From Cladorrhinum sp. PSN259 (lineage: Eukaryota > Ascomycota > Sordariomycetes > Sordariales > Podosporaceae), in assembly GCA_033725935.1 (NCBI GenBank), contig MU867107.1, positions 1-64,000 on the forward strand: 64,000 nucleotides of DNA, read 5' to 3'. This document shows, piece after piece, positions 1 through 9,892 of the stretch. How positions within the stretch are numbered: the first letter of the stretch is position 1; the number at the start of each line of letters is the position of its first letter. The notes beneath the pieces were generated by a model, which worked only from the letters and a program-made list of their open reading frames with translations, was not told the DNA's origin and did no database searches. The position numbers were made by a program, and so were the translations under genes.

Positions 1-1209
1 CACCGGGTCCATACCCGGCACCTGTGGCAAGTGGTTGACACAAGCCACGCCTGTGGGCAAGTGGGCACCAGCCACTTGCCCTGCACCCTATATGTGCCAC
101 ACGTTAACAGTTTGTAATGCCAGGAACGGGACGGTAAGGAGGAGGAAGCGTCGGATAAGGAGGTAACGATGCGCCGACGCCTACGACGCTGTAGGTTATA
201 CGGCATCAAGTTAGGGTCGTGATTCGTAGCGATACGCCTTACGAAACCGGCTTTTTTCTAGCCGTCTCCTTTTCGTCTCGGAAATTGCATGATTGGCAGA
301 GGTACGAGGGACCGGTAAGGTTACGAATAGGTACGACTAAACACGTTCCACTTTAAGCCGCTAGGGTTAGCGGAACCGAGGTGATTATAGGCCGCTAGGA
401 TATGCAATTTACGGGTGGCGTCCCTCTTTGCGAAAATATATATTTCGCTCGTTTTCCCGTACCAGCGAGTACGAAAATGCTCTAAGGTACCCTCTTTATA
501 AAGTCTTTAAAAGCGTCTACGATCTAACTGCCAGATTTATTTATAAACACGATGGCTAATTTCTGCCTCGACCACCAATTTTTTTGCACTGGCCCCGTAT
601 CGGCGTCCTAAATATCCACGAGCCGCGGTATTTTGGCGCCTAGTAGGAATGCCGACCTATCTACGGCCGTCCCCGGAGCACCCTTACGCAAAGCTACCCC
701 ATATGCCGCGCCGCTTCAAGATATATATGACCCTCGATATAACGCGCCTGGTAATTCACCGGATAATACTGTCCTAGTTACCGATGGCGAGTCTAATTGC
801 GACGTTTCTGACGATTTTAACCAATCCGGCGCTATTTTCCCGCCAGTTAAGGAACTTTTGCCTGCTCCGCACAACGCAGCTCGACCTAACGGCGTCGCTA
901 GTACGGGTATATGCCTAGCTTTTTCTGCTCCTATAGTAGACCATTAAACCCCACTCCTGATATTAGTAGCGATAACGACGGGAAGAAGCCTTTGGTTACC
1001 GGTCAAGCCGACTCGGATAATGAATCTGTGCTATGCCAGCAGTGGGAGTTAAGAAGGCACCCTCCGCTATAAGAAGAGTGACACGTCTGATTTGGCCACC
1101 GCCGAGCCAACCTCGCAACCTCCCGACAGTCAGGATCGGGTCGACCGTCGGCGCGATATCAGCAGAGACTAAGGTGGCCTACGTGAACATGGCTCACCCA
1201 CTCTGAACC
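1..1209. other. Gene-free, decayed repeat-like DNA
   Basis: I recognise no gene here. The stretch opens with short degenerate repeats around the word caagtgg (about 25-90). A 104-codon reading frame at 633-947 is rich in Pro, Asn and Asp and resembles the disordered linkers of decayed fungal mobile elements, but shows no motif I can name. It adjoins a dead transposase and may belong to the same block of repeat remnants. That last link is inference. Confidence 0.4.
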
Positions 1210-2545
1210 ATGGATTTTGTTATCTTTTTGAAGCCCCTTTTCAGCCAATACCCACAGATAACCCTGTGGCTTCTCACACAGAACCCTACATACAAAATGT
1301 CACCTTTTCATTTTTTTTTCCTCCCACAACCTCAATTCTTGGTCTTTCTTTATTCTTTTTTATGCAAAAAGACCGTCATAAGCCCTGCCTACACAGAGGA
1401 GCAAATACAAAATGCAATCCAGGCCGTCTTTGAGGGTATGTCCCAAAGAAAGGCGGCCAGATTGCATGGCGTGCCCTACTCTACCATGCGCGGCCGTATA
1501 CTTGGGAAGCAACCACCACCAAAAGCTCATCAAGACTAACAACGCCTACTAGATGAAGAGGAGAACCAGTTGGTAGACTGGATTCTGAAGCAAGAATCCA
1601 TCGGTTACGCTCCCACCCACGCAGTAGTGAGGTCCATAGTCGTGAGAATTCTGGCTGGCAGAGGCGACGAAGCCCCCCTTGGTAAACGATGGATGCAGCG
1701 CTTTCTTATACGACGACCTAAAGTCAAGACAAAATTATGAAAGCGAATCGACTATAAACGCGTTAATGGAGCGACTCCTGAGGCTATCAACAAGTTTTTT
1801 GGCCACTATGATACCCTCTCCTGGATCAAGCCGAAGAACCGCTATAACGCCGATGAGCTGGGAATTATGGAGGGCAGGGGGTCTAATGGGCTGGTGGTTG
1901 GAAGCGCTAATGTCCACCCGAACCATACATTCCTCAAGGCCAACGATAATAGGACCTGGACTTCAATAATCGAGTGCGTCAGTCAGGACGGCCGAAGCCT
2001 CACACGAGCTCTCATCTTCAAGGGGGTAAACCTCCAGAGCGACTGGTTCGAAGAAGAGTTTACTGAGCCATGGATATTTAGTATGAGCGAGAACGGTTAT
2101 TCCAGCAATTTGCTCGCCTTGGAATGGCTAGAAAAGGTGTTTCTTCCAGAGACTGCTCCCGAGGATCCCTCAGATGCACGACTTCTTATTGTTGACGGTC
2201 ATGGTTCCCATTCCACAGAGGATTTTATGGAAGAATGTTATTTCAACAACATCTATATTCTCTACCTTCCTCCCCATATCTCCTACGTACTTCAGCCTCT
2301 GGATTTAGGTGTGTTCTCTCCCCTCAAAAGGTCATACAAAAAGAAGGCCCAAGTGTGGGATCATACCAGTGATAATACACCTATGGGAAAGGCTATATTT
2401 CTCAGGTGCTATGCCGCAGCGAGGCTAGAAGCTATGACCGCTTCAAATATCAAGGGAGGTTGGAAGGCAACGGGTATATACCCGAAAAGCCGGCAAAAAC
2501 CCCTGAGAAGTGCTCTGGTTAAGACCCCTAAGCCTACCAAGCCTC

Positions 2546-2616
<71 letters not shown>

Positions 2617-3033
2617 CCAAGTACCATGGAAGGAATCGTGATGAATAGCCGTGACGCGAAAGATATGTTGAGGGAGTTGGGAACTGATTCTGGTAAAAGA
2701 TGCTATACTAGAGTGTTAGGGAAGTCTTTTGACTACCTCAGTGCTCAGTTGCGTATAGAACAGGTAGAAAAAGAGAACCTTAGGGCTACCGTGGAGCGTT
2801 TGAAGCCTAAAAAGAAGATGAAAGTAGGACCAGGAGACGAGAACGAACGTTTTGAGACCCTTGCGAATATCAGGGCCCAAGTACGTCAACGGGAATTCGA
2901 GGAGTATACGAAGGCTCAAAGACGAAGGCGACGGGAGGAGCCTACTCGAAGAAGTGCGAGAGGGAGGGTTGTATCTAGAAAGGCTCAAGAAGCTGAAGAC
3001 GATGTCGAAGAGTCTGATGAAGAATCTACTTAG
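1210..3033 (+). pseudogene. Fot1/Pogo-type DDE transposase, inactivated by two in-frame stops
   Basis: This is a class II cut-and-paste transposase of the Fot1/Pogo branch of Tc1/mariner. One frame runs through 1210-3033 and is broken only by TAA at 1537-1539 and TGA at 1738-1740. In order it shows a psq-type helix-turn-helix (near AYTEEQIQNA, GMSQRKAARLHGVPYST), a CENP-B/Tc5-type DNA-binding region between the two stops (GKRWMQRFLIRRP), then the catalytic core. The three catalytic Asp codons are seen at 1852 (NADELG), 2194 (VDGHGSH) and 2302 (LQPLDLG). The last two are 36 codons apart, i.e. DD35D as in Fot1. A 24-Gln tract follows (2545-2616), then a basic coiled-coil-like tail typical of fungal family members. 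The TAA fits CAA to TAA, a CpA to TpA change as made by RIP. The stops make an active product unlikely. The exact start is uncertain. Confidence 0.9.
2545..2616 (+). repeat. (CAA)24 microsatellite encoding poly-Gln
   Basis: Twenty-four uninterrupted CAA codons lie inside the transposase frame, between the catalytic core and the basic tail. The purity of the tract, in an element otherwise carrying nonsense mutations, suggests slippage expansion later than the inactivation. Confidence 0.95.
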
Positions 3034-4023
3034 TACTGTACAGCTAGGAGCGAAATTCGCGTCCGGTCGCTTGCACTCTTTTGATGTAAAATAGACGCAC
3101 GGACGTGCCTGGTCACAGTATGGATTAAATGTATTCACACGTGGTACTTGTGAGTCATGAAATATTGGCCAAAAGTCAGGACGTCACCGACGGAGGCTTT
3201 TCTCAGCGTCACTGCGAAGTTAGCTAGCCGCACAGTTGATACGAATCGTCTAACCCTTCAAGTCCTTAACCTCACCTACTTACCGAGACGAACTCCGGGA
3301 CAGCAATGTCAACCCGACGACGACGCCGCCTTCGAAACGGTCACGCTGGGATGGCTGGGCGCCTTCGTCGACGTCATTACAGAAACCACGGACGTCAACG
3401 CTTATAAGTAGAAGCACCACGCCTTCGAACAGGAATATAACCCCACCCGAGGCGGCGCAGGCCGCACCGGGTCTTCCACCAACAGGAGAAATGGATTCGG
3501 CATTCGTCACCTCTTCTCTATCCACTGCTGCCAACCAGGAAGACTCCTCGGTCGACTCTATTCCGCCCCTGAATTCTGACAATGCGCGGCCACATTGCAG
3601 CCGCTATCCTCCGAAGAAGTATGCCGAGCTAGACTGAGCCAAGTTAGGTCGGATACGCTTTCGGAATAGGAAGATACCAAATTCAGGTCTTTTTCTGTTA
3701 ACTTTTCGTAACGGCTATCCCCAGCCTTAAACGTACAGCTTACCCTTATGCGCCTTCCAGTCCGTCCTCTAATACTCTTTCCCGCAATATGTGCCGTTAC
3801 TTTACACTACGCACATCTGATCATCTCCTCTATCTTTCCATATTTCTGCAACGCATGTCATGCTCTAGGTTATCGCTCTTTAACCTAGCCTTCTGCTCAG
3901 ATCGCTTCACCTATACACGAAGATGGAAGGAAGTAAACGTGCTGCAATTTCTCATCCCAAGACCCAAACTCGACTCATAAACGCCTCGTAAGGAAAATAC
4001 CGAGTTAAAAAGAAAGAAGTACC
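3034..4023. other. Repeat remnants between transposase and HET gene
   Basis: There is no intact gene. A plus-strand open stretch at about 3434-3637 reads like a fragment of disordered protein rich in Pro, Ser and Ala, ending in RYPPKKYAELD and a stop. It looks like a leftover of a mobile-element ORF, but I cannot name the family. Around 3650-4020 I see nothing beyond AT- and C-rich low-complexity sequence, which would hold the 3' UTR of the minus-strand HET gene. Confidence 0.35.
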
Positions 4024-7000
4024 TCACAAAAGCGTTCCAGCAACGCCGTCAATAGAGACATACGGTGCTTCCACCTTCCCAACCCCTACCCTTTCATATC
4101 CCCCGCCCCCTGCCTTCCCCCTGATAATCAGGACGTGGTAAGTCTTCCGAGAGTCTTCCACCGATAAATCCCGGACCATGCTAACAACAACACAATTACA
4201 ATCTTTAAGATAGATCTGATCTGCCACATCAAACCATAGAGAGCCTACTTCCTTCGTCCCATCAACAATAGCATGTTCTTCCCCTTTTTGTTCCATTCGA
4301 TAGTTTCCACCAAACTTCCTCACTTTCACGTTTAACGCCTGTTCATCGTTGGCGAAATCAAGATCTATGAGGAGTGGGACCATGAGATCCTTCTTCGCAT
4401 CAGAGATAAAATCAATACCTCCGGAGTATGCCATCCAAGACCATGATGGCACAGTTCGATCCTTGTAGGAAATTGGCGGTGATTTCTTCCCATAAATTCG
4501 CCTCCACAGGAGAAGGGAACCAAGAAAGCAACGGAAGATCCCGTATCTTACTCTAGTCGATAGTACCTCTCCCATACGCGCGATTAGGCTGTAAACTGCA
4601 ATGTCCCGGTCGGTTTCGAAGCTAAGGCCAGATGTTGAATATTTTTTGAATAGGAATTGGACGAAATCGATGGCACGCGTATACCCGCAATTCGTAAGTC
4701 TATCCGGAAAGTGGGGATCAAGGATAAAATATTGTTTCCCAGGTGGCCTAGAACAAGATTAAGCATTCCTACTACGCCTAATTCGATCCTGTAAACTTAC
4801 GGTTTCAGTTTTGTGAGTTGCTCGCACAGCACTCCATCTCCACACTCGCAATATATGTGTGCTGCAGAGAAATGGATGGTTCGACGGGACAGCACCCGTT
4901 CCTGTAGCACCCAAGCCCTCTTCATAAGGTTACCCTCATCCACGTCTTTGTCGAAGTCACATATGCAAGTCGGGGTGGTTGGAGTGCCTTGTGCTCCAAT
5001 ATCCGGGGGATCCGACTGTGGTTCCAGGAAACCATCTCCCCAGCCACGTGCTGAACTCGCGGCAATGGTGCAGTAGGCGCAGGCGAAGATATCTGCCATG
5101 GTCTTAGCCTCGGTGTCCCAATCACAGTCAGGCCCCTCCTGTATGATACAGAGAGCATCGATCCAGAGGTATTGTTTCTGAAGTGCTCGAGTCACCTGAA
5201 CTGCGTCTTGAAATGTCTTCGGCAGCTCGTCGTAGCCGAAACCCAGCTTTCGAGATCCGTAATTCTCGCTGGTAGTGCAGAAACGTTTCTTGTCTTGATC
5301 TTCGAGGGGGCCCCAGCAGTGCGAGAGCACAAGGTATTCTTCTCGCTGCGGTTGCTCTTCGACGAGGGTTAGTTTATTAGGGTCTCCAACATAGATAACT
5401 CTCTTCGGCCAAAAGTTCTCCTTTCCTAATCGCCGATGGCAATAGTTGTGGTTTTCGTCGCAATCCCGAAGCCACTTACGCAGCAAGAGGGAGTTTTGAT
5501 AGCTGGCTGTTAAATTAGATGAGACAGCATCGTAAGAAGCGTTCGACAGCAATTCGCTTCGAAACTTTGCAATGAATTGCTGATTACCGGAACGTTCCCA
5601 CGATGTCTACGGAGAAGAGCTAGGTTAGCAAGAATTTCAAGTCTATATCAGACTTATATACTTACTTCCTATACCACCACGCACATAAAAGTCAACAATC
5701 ATCACCACCTCATCCATCTCATCCATCTCAAAGGCATCCACTTACCAACTACGCCACCACACACACCAAGGTCAGCAATCACCACCATCTTATCCATTTA
5801 ATAAGCATCCACTTACAGGCTACACCACCACGCACACCAAGGTCAGCAATCAACACCATCTTATCCATCTCAAAGGCATCCACTTACATCCTACACCACC
5901 ACACACACCAAGGTCAGCAATCACCACAATCTCATATATCTCATCCATCTCATCCATCTTAAAGGCATCCACTTACACGCTACACCACCACACACACTAA
6001 GGTCAGCAATCATCCCCATCTCATCCATCTAATCCATCTCAAAAGCATCCACTTACCAACTACGCCACCACACACACTAAGGTCAGCAATCATCCCCATC
6101 TCATCCATCTCAAAAGCATCCACTTACAAACTACACCACCACACACACTAAGGTCAGCAATCACTATAATCTCATCCATCTCAAAGGCATCCACTTACAC
6201 GCTATACCACCACGCACACTAAAATCAGCAATTATCCCTATCTCATCCATCTAAAAGGCATCTACTTACAGGCTACACCACCACACACACTAAAATCAGC
6301 AATCATCACTATCTTATTTATCTTATTTATCTTAAAAATATTCACTTACCAACTACGCCACCACACACACCAAAGTCAGCAATCACCACAATCTTATACA
6401 TCTTATCCATCTTATCTATCTTAAAGGCATCCACTTACAAACTACGCCACCACATATACCGAAAAATCAGCAATTAACACCATCTTATCCATCTTAAAAA
6501 CATCCACTTACACGCTATACCACCACATATACTAAAATCAGCAATCATCACCATCTTATCCATCTTATCTATCTCAAAAGCATCCACTTACTAACTACAT
6601 TACCATATATACTAAAGTCAGCAATCACTATAATCTCATACATCTCATCCATCTCAAAAGCATCTACTTACAAACTACGCCACCATATATACTAAAGTCA
6701 GCAATCATCACCATCTTATTTATCTCATCCATCTTAAAGGGATCCACTTACTAACTACATTACCATATATACTAAAGTCAGCAATCACTATAATCTCATA
6801 CATCTCATCCATCTCAAAAGCATCTACTTACAAACTACGCCACCATATATACTAAAGTCAGCAATCATCACCATCTTATTTATCTCATCCATCTTAAAGG
6901 GATCCACTTACTAACTATACCACCACATACACTAAGGTCAGTAATTACTATCTCAACTAAAAGGCATCCACTTACACGCTACACCACCACACACACTAAG

Positions 7001-8606
7001 GTCAGCAATCACTATAATCTCATCCATCTTAAAAGCATCCACTTACATCCTACACCACCACGCACACTAAGGTCAGTAATTACTATCTCATCTAAAAGGC
7101 ATCCACTTACACGCTACACCACCACACACACTAAGGTCAACAATCACTATAATCTCATCCATCTCAAAGACATCCACTTACAAACTACGCCACCACACAC
7201 ACTAAAGTCAGCAATCATCACCACCTTATCCATTTTAAAAGCATCTACTTACACGCTATACCACCACACACATTAAAATTAGCAATCATCACCATCTTAT
7301 CTATCTCAAAGGCATCCACTTACACGCTACACCACCACACACACTAAAATCAGCAATCATTACCTTCTCATTTATCTCAAAAACATCCACTTACCAACTA
7401 CGTCACCACACACACTAAAGTCAGCAATCACCATAATCTCATACATCTCATCCATCTCAAAAACATCCACTTACAAACTACACCACCACACACACTAAAG
7501 TCAGCAATCATCACCATCTCATCCATTTTATCCATCTTAAAGGCATCCACTTACTAACTACGCCACCACACACACCAAAGTCAGTAATTACCATCTCATC
7601 TAAAAGGCATCCACTTACACGCTACACCACCACACACACTAAGGTCAGCAATCAATACCATCTCATCCATCTTAAAAACATCCACTTACACGCTACACCA
7701 CCACACATACCAAGGTTAACAATCAACACCATCTTATCCATCTCAAAGGCATCCACTTACATCCTACACCACCACACACACCAAGGTCAGCAATCACCAC
7801 AATCTCATATATCTCATATATCTCATCCATCTCATCCATCTCATCCATTTTAAAGGCATCCACTTACTAACTACGCCACCACACACACCAAAGTCAGTAA
7901 TTACCATCTCATCTAAAAGGCATCCACTTACAGGCTACACCACCACGCACACCAAGGTCAACAATCAACACCATCTTATCCATCTCAAAAGCATCCACTT
8001 ACAGGCTACACCACCACACACACTAAAGTCAGCAATCAACACCATCTTATCCATCTCAAAAGCATCCACTTACAGGCTACACCACCACACGCACCAAAGT
8101 CAGCAATCATCCCCATCTTATCCATCTAAAAAGCATCCACTTACAAACTACGCCACCACGCACACCAAAGTCAGCAATCAACACCATCTTATCCATCTCA
8201 TCCATCTCATCTATCTCAAAGACATCCACTTACAAACTACGCCACCACGCACACAAGGTCAGCAATCAACACCATCTTATCCATCTCAAAGGCATCCACT
8301 TACACGCTACACCACCACACACACCAAGGTCAGCAATCATCACCATCTCATCCATCTCAAAGGCATCTACTTACACGCTACACCACCACGCACACCAAGG
8401 TCAGCATATGCAGCTAGCTCACAACCTATGCACATACCGCCTAAAAAGTGTAATTATAGTCAGCCATTACCCTTCTAATATTCAGCTAAATACTTACATT
8501 CTATAGATTCAATTAGATCGCAAATCTAAGACTTTAGTTAGAGTATAAATCTCACCCTAAAATCTTCATGAACCCAGCGAGATCGTTGCGCGCCCGCAGA
8601 TGCCAT
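4024..8606 (-). CDS. HET-domain protein whose 5' part is a tandem intron/micro-exon array
   Basis: This is a heterokaryon-incompatibility (HET) domain protein. The family mediates non-self recognition and cell death after hyphal fusion. The main exon 5606-4801 holds the classic motifs YLVLSHCWG (about residue 147), LWIDALCIIQ (about 203) and RAWVLQERVLSRR (about 286). A canonical 53-nt intron (4800-4748, GTAAGT..CTAG) joins it to exon 4747-4024 with GLSFETDRD, LLLWRR and PSWSWMAYSGG, the usual HET C-terminal part. Upstream of 5606 there is no longer ORF, but a perfect acceptor (branch CTAAC, CGTAG). From there, 40 candidate introns alternate with 39 three-base exons back to a 51-nt first exon 8606-8556, with ATG in good context (aaaATGG). 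All joins are phase 0 up to the HET exon. With all micro-exons included the protein would be 565 residues. The HET part is certain; inclusion of micro-exons is inferred. A second, dead HET gene lies just upstream on the same strand. Confidence 0.75.
5669..8437 (-). repeat. Tandem array of intron-like units (61-104 nt) separated by single codons
   Basis: Read on the minus strand, each unit is GTAAGT, GGATGCC-like sequence, a variable number of GATGAGATG-like 9-mers, a branch site (mostly TTGCTGAC), a GT-rich stretch and TAG, followed by three bases and the next GTAAGT. The three-base exons, given by leftmost plus-strand base, are as follows. CGT: 8375, 8304, 7690, 7619, 7324, 7253, 7111, 6976, 6512, 6199, 5977. 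TTT: 8234, 8145, 7475, 7182, 6832, 6672, 6439, 6128. CCT: 8074, 8003, 7932, 6270, 5817. TTA: 7868, 7555, 6912, 6752, 6592. TTG: 7395, 6350, 6057, 5746. GAT: 7761, 7047, 5888. AAT 8498, GCG 8438 and GAA 5666 sit at the ends, next to introns outside the repeat family. Intron lengths are mainly 61, 68, 77 or 86 nt, with one of 104. Donors are GTAAGT in 38 of 40 introns, the others GTATGT and GTGAGA. All 40 acceptors are TAG. Confidence 0.9.
6595..6914 (-). repeat. Exact 160-bp higher-order duplication of two array units
   Basis: Positions 6595-6754 and 6755-6914 appear identical base for base. Each block holds two intron units and the TTT and TTA micro-exons. The copies share the same T-rich substitutions (CATATATA where other units have CACACACA), so the duplication came after that decay. 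This is what unequal exchange in a live array would leave. Confidence 0.9.
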
Positions 8607-8994
8607 TTTGAACCCTAGGTTCTTCCCAGACGTCGGCTGCTCGGGCGATAGAGAACCTGTCGGGGGGTTTAGGTTCTTCAATGTTGCGGGGTAAGATTAG
8701 GCACCATCAAAAAAGATGAGAATGGTGGGGTTATGCAATCAGGTGACAGAATGCCCCACCTCTCACCGCCCTCCCCAACGGGCTTAGTGCCCAATCCCCA
8801 CCTCGCTCCCAGGCGCATTGCAGCCAGACAGATTCGGCTGAGCCTCCTCTTAGGGCACTAACACCTCCAAAACAGCTCATTTCTCGCAAGAAAGAGCCTT
8901 ATGGGGCATAGGTATAAGGCATGTAATTGCGTTGCATACTAACTTATAAAGAAGGAAAGTAGGTCCCGCGGCCTAATGGCTGTCTGTGCGGGGA
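8607..8994. promoter_or_regulatory. Presumed promoter and 5' UTR of the HET gene
   Basis: No coding sequence is recognised. Degenerate inverted and direct copies of the word gaaccta/taggttc occur at about 8609-8690 (aaccctaggttcttc, gagaacctg, tttaggttcttc). They could be a local regulatory or repeat motif. Assignment as promoter rests only on position upstream of ATG 8606. Confidence 0.35.
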
Positions 8995-9561
8995 TTACGA
9001 GGATGCGTGTACGGTATTCCCCGTTACGTTTTGAATAATTCGCTCTAGAGATGCCCTATCCCTAAGACGCACTTTCTCCTTCGAGAAGAATTGGACTGAT
9101 ATTAGAGCAATAAGCTCTTGGAGAGTCTATTCGCGGGTGAACTACCTGCTCGCTCGAGAAGCCGGTTCCCAGATGGACTTGTTGTCAACGTTAAGGGAAG
9201 GAATCGAGACGTCCGCGAGATAGGTGTAGAATTTCGCCGCATTACGGTACCAGGGAAACATAGTGTTGATCGCCTCCTGGAGCTCAGTGTTGCTGGACTT
9301 GTCGATGCAGCATATGTTGACCCAGAAGAATTTCAACCCATCGTACCAGGCTTGATCACCGCAAAATTGAATCTTAACGTAGCTTGCTTTGCTCTTGCCT
9401 GTACCGTCCATCATGTCCCTCTGGAGTGTAGTCGCGCGACGCGCAGAAACTTCATTGCTGGAGGCAAGGCGGGAATTCAGGACGAGCGCACAGGAAATAC
9501 ATGATACTATTAACTGGATGGGCGAGTAAAGGGCATGTTGAACTGGGAAGGTTAATGCCAA
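8995..9561 (-). pseudogene. HET-domain gene fragment inactivated by RIP-like nonsense mutations
   Basis: Minus-strand frame with the N-terminal half of a HET domain: TLQRDMMDGTGKSK, KIQFCGDQA, FFWVNICCIDKSSNTELQEAI, MFPWYRNAAKFYTYLADVS. After SRASR the frame meets TAG at 9144-9142, then continues FTRE, a second TAG at 9129-9127, TLQELIA and FFSKEKVRLRDRASLE, and stops at 8997-8995. Both TAG codons stand where HET proteins have Trp (SRWFTRGWTLQEL). TGG to TAG is CCA to CTA on the plus strand, i.e. CpA to TpA. Only about the first 190 residues of the domain region remain and no complete N-terminus is clear. It differs in sequence from the intact HET gene next door, so it is a separate gene and not a copy of it. 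Confidence 0.8.
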
Positions 9562-9892
9562 GCCTGTCCTGCAAGAGTCGCGTACTTGAGCAGGGGCGAG
9601 TGAGTACCTTCACTGCGTCAATACACTGTGAGAAATCACGTAAGCGCCGGGTCGCCCATTTACTTACTACTACTTCATGGTATCTGCGTTGATACGACGT
9701 CAGCATGTGAAAAGCGGGTAATGTCGGCCGTTTTGGCTTCGCGTTGTATCTTAATGTTACTCAAGTATAGTTAGTCCGTGCGCAAACCCATTAAAAGAGT
9801 GCAGAGCGGACGCCGGTTTCGCTCTTAACTGTAATTGTTAGTAAATTTGATCAAGATTTGACTGAATTGCATGCCCTTGAAGTGGTGGGGGA
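9562..9892. other. No recognisable gene; possible 5' remnant of the HET pseudogene
   Basis: Short frames exist on both strands. None shows a motif. The missing N-terminus of the HET pseudogene would be expected here, but I cannot trace it through the decay. Confidence 0.3.

Noticed and set aside
633..947. ORF of 104 codons as a gene
   Set aside because: No motif, no neighbours to support it, and it lies in decayed repeat sequence.
2716..3138. Minus-strand ORF of 140 codons
   Set aside because: Mirror frame of the transposase C-terminal coding sequence.
1140..3180. Terminal inverted repeats of the Fot1-like element
   Set aside because: TA-flanked candidates near 1179 (cgtgaacatg) and near 3141 (complement ccacgtgtgaatac) match too poorly to set element ends.
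5577..5801. Plus-strand ORF of 74 codons inside the array
   Set aside because: It is a chance reading of the His/Thr-rich minisatellite in the sense opposite to the HET gene.
5669..8437. CRISPR-like array: regular repeats of about 71 bases
   Set aside because: The genome is fungal, the repeated part is nearly the whole unit, and only three bases vary between units. No spacers or cas genes exist.
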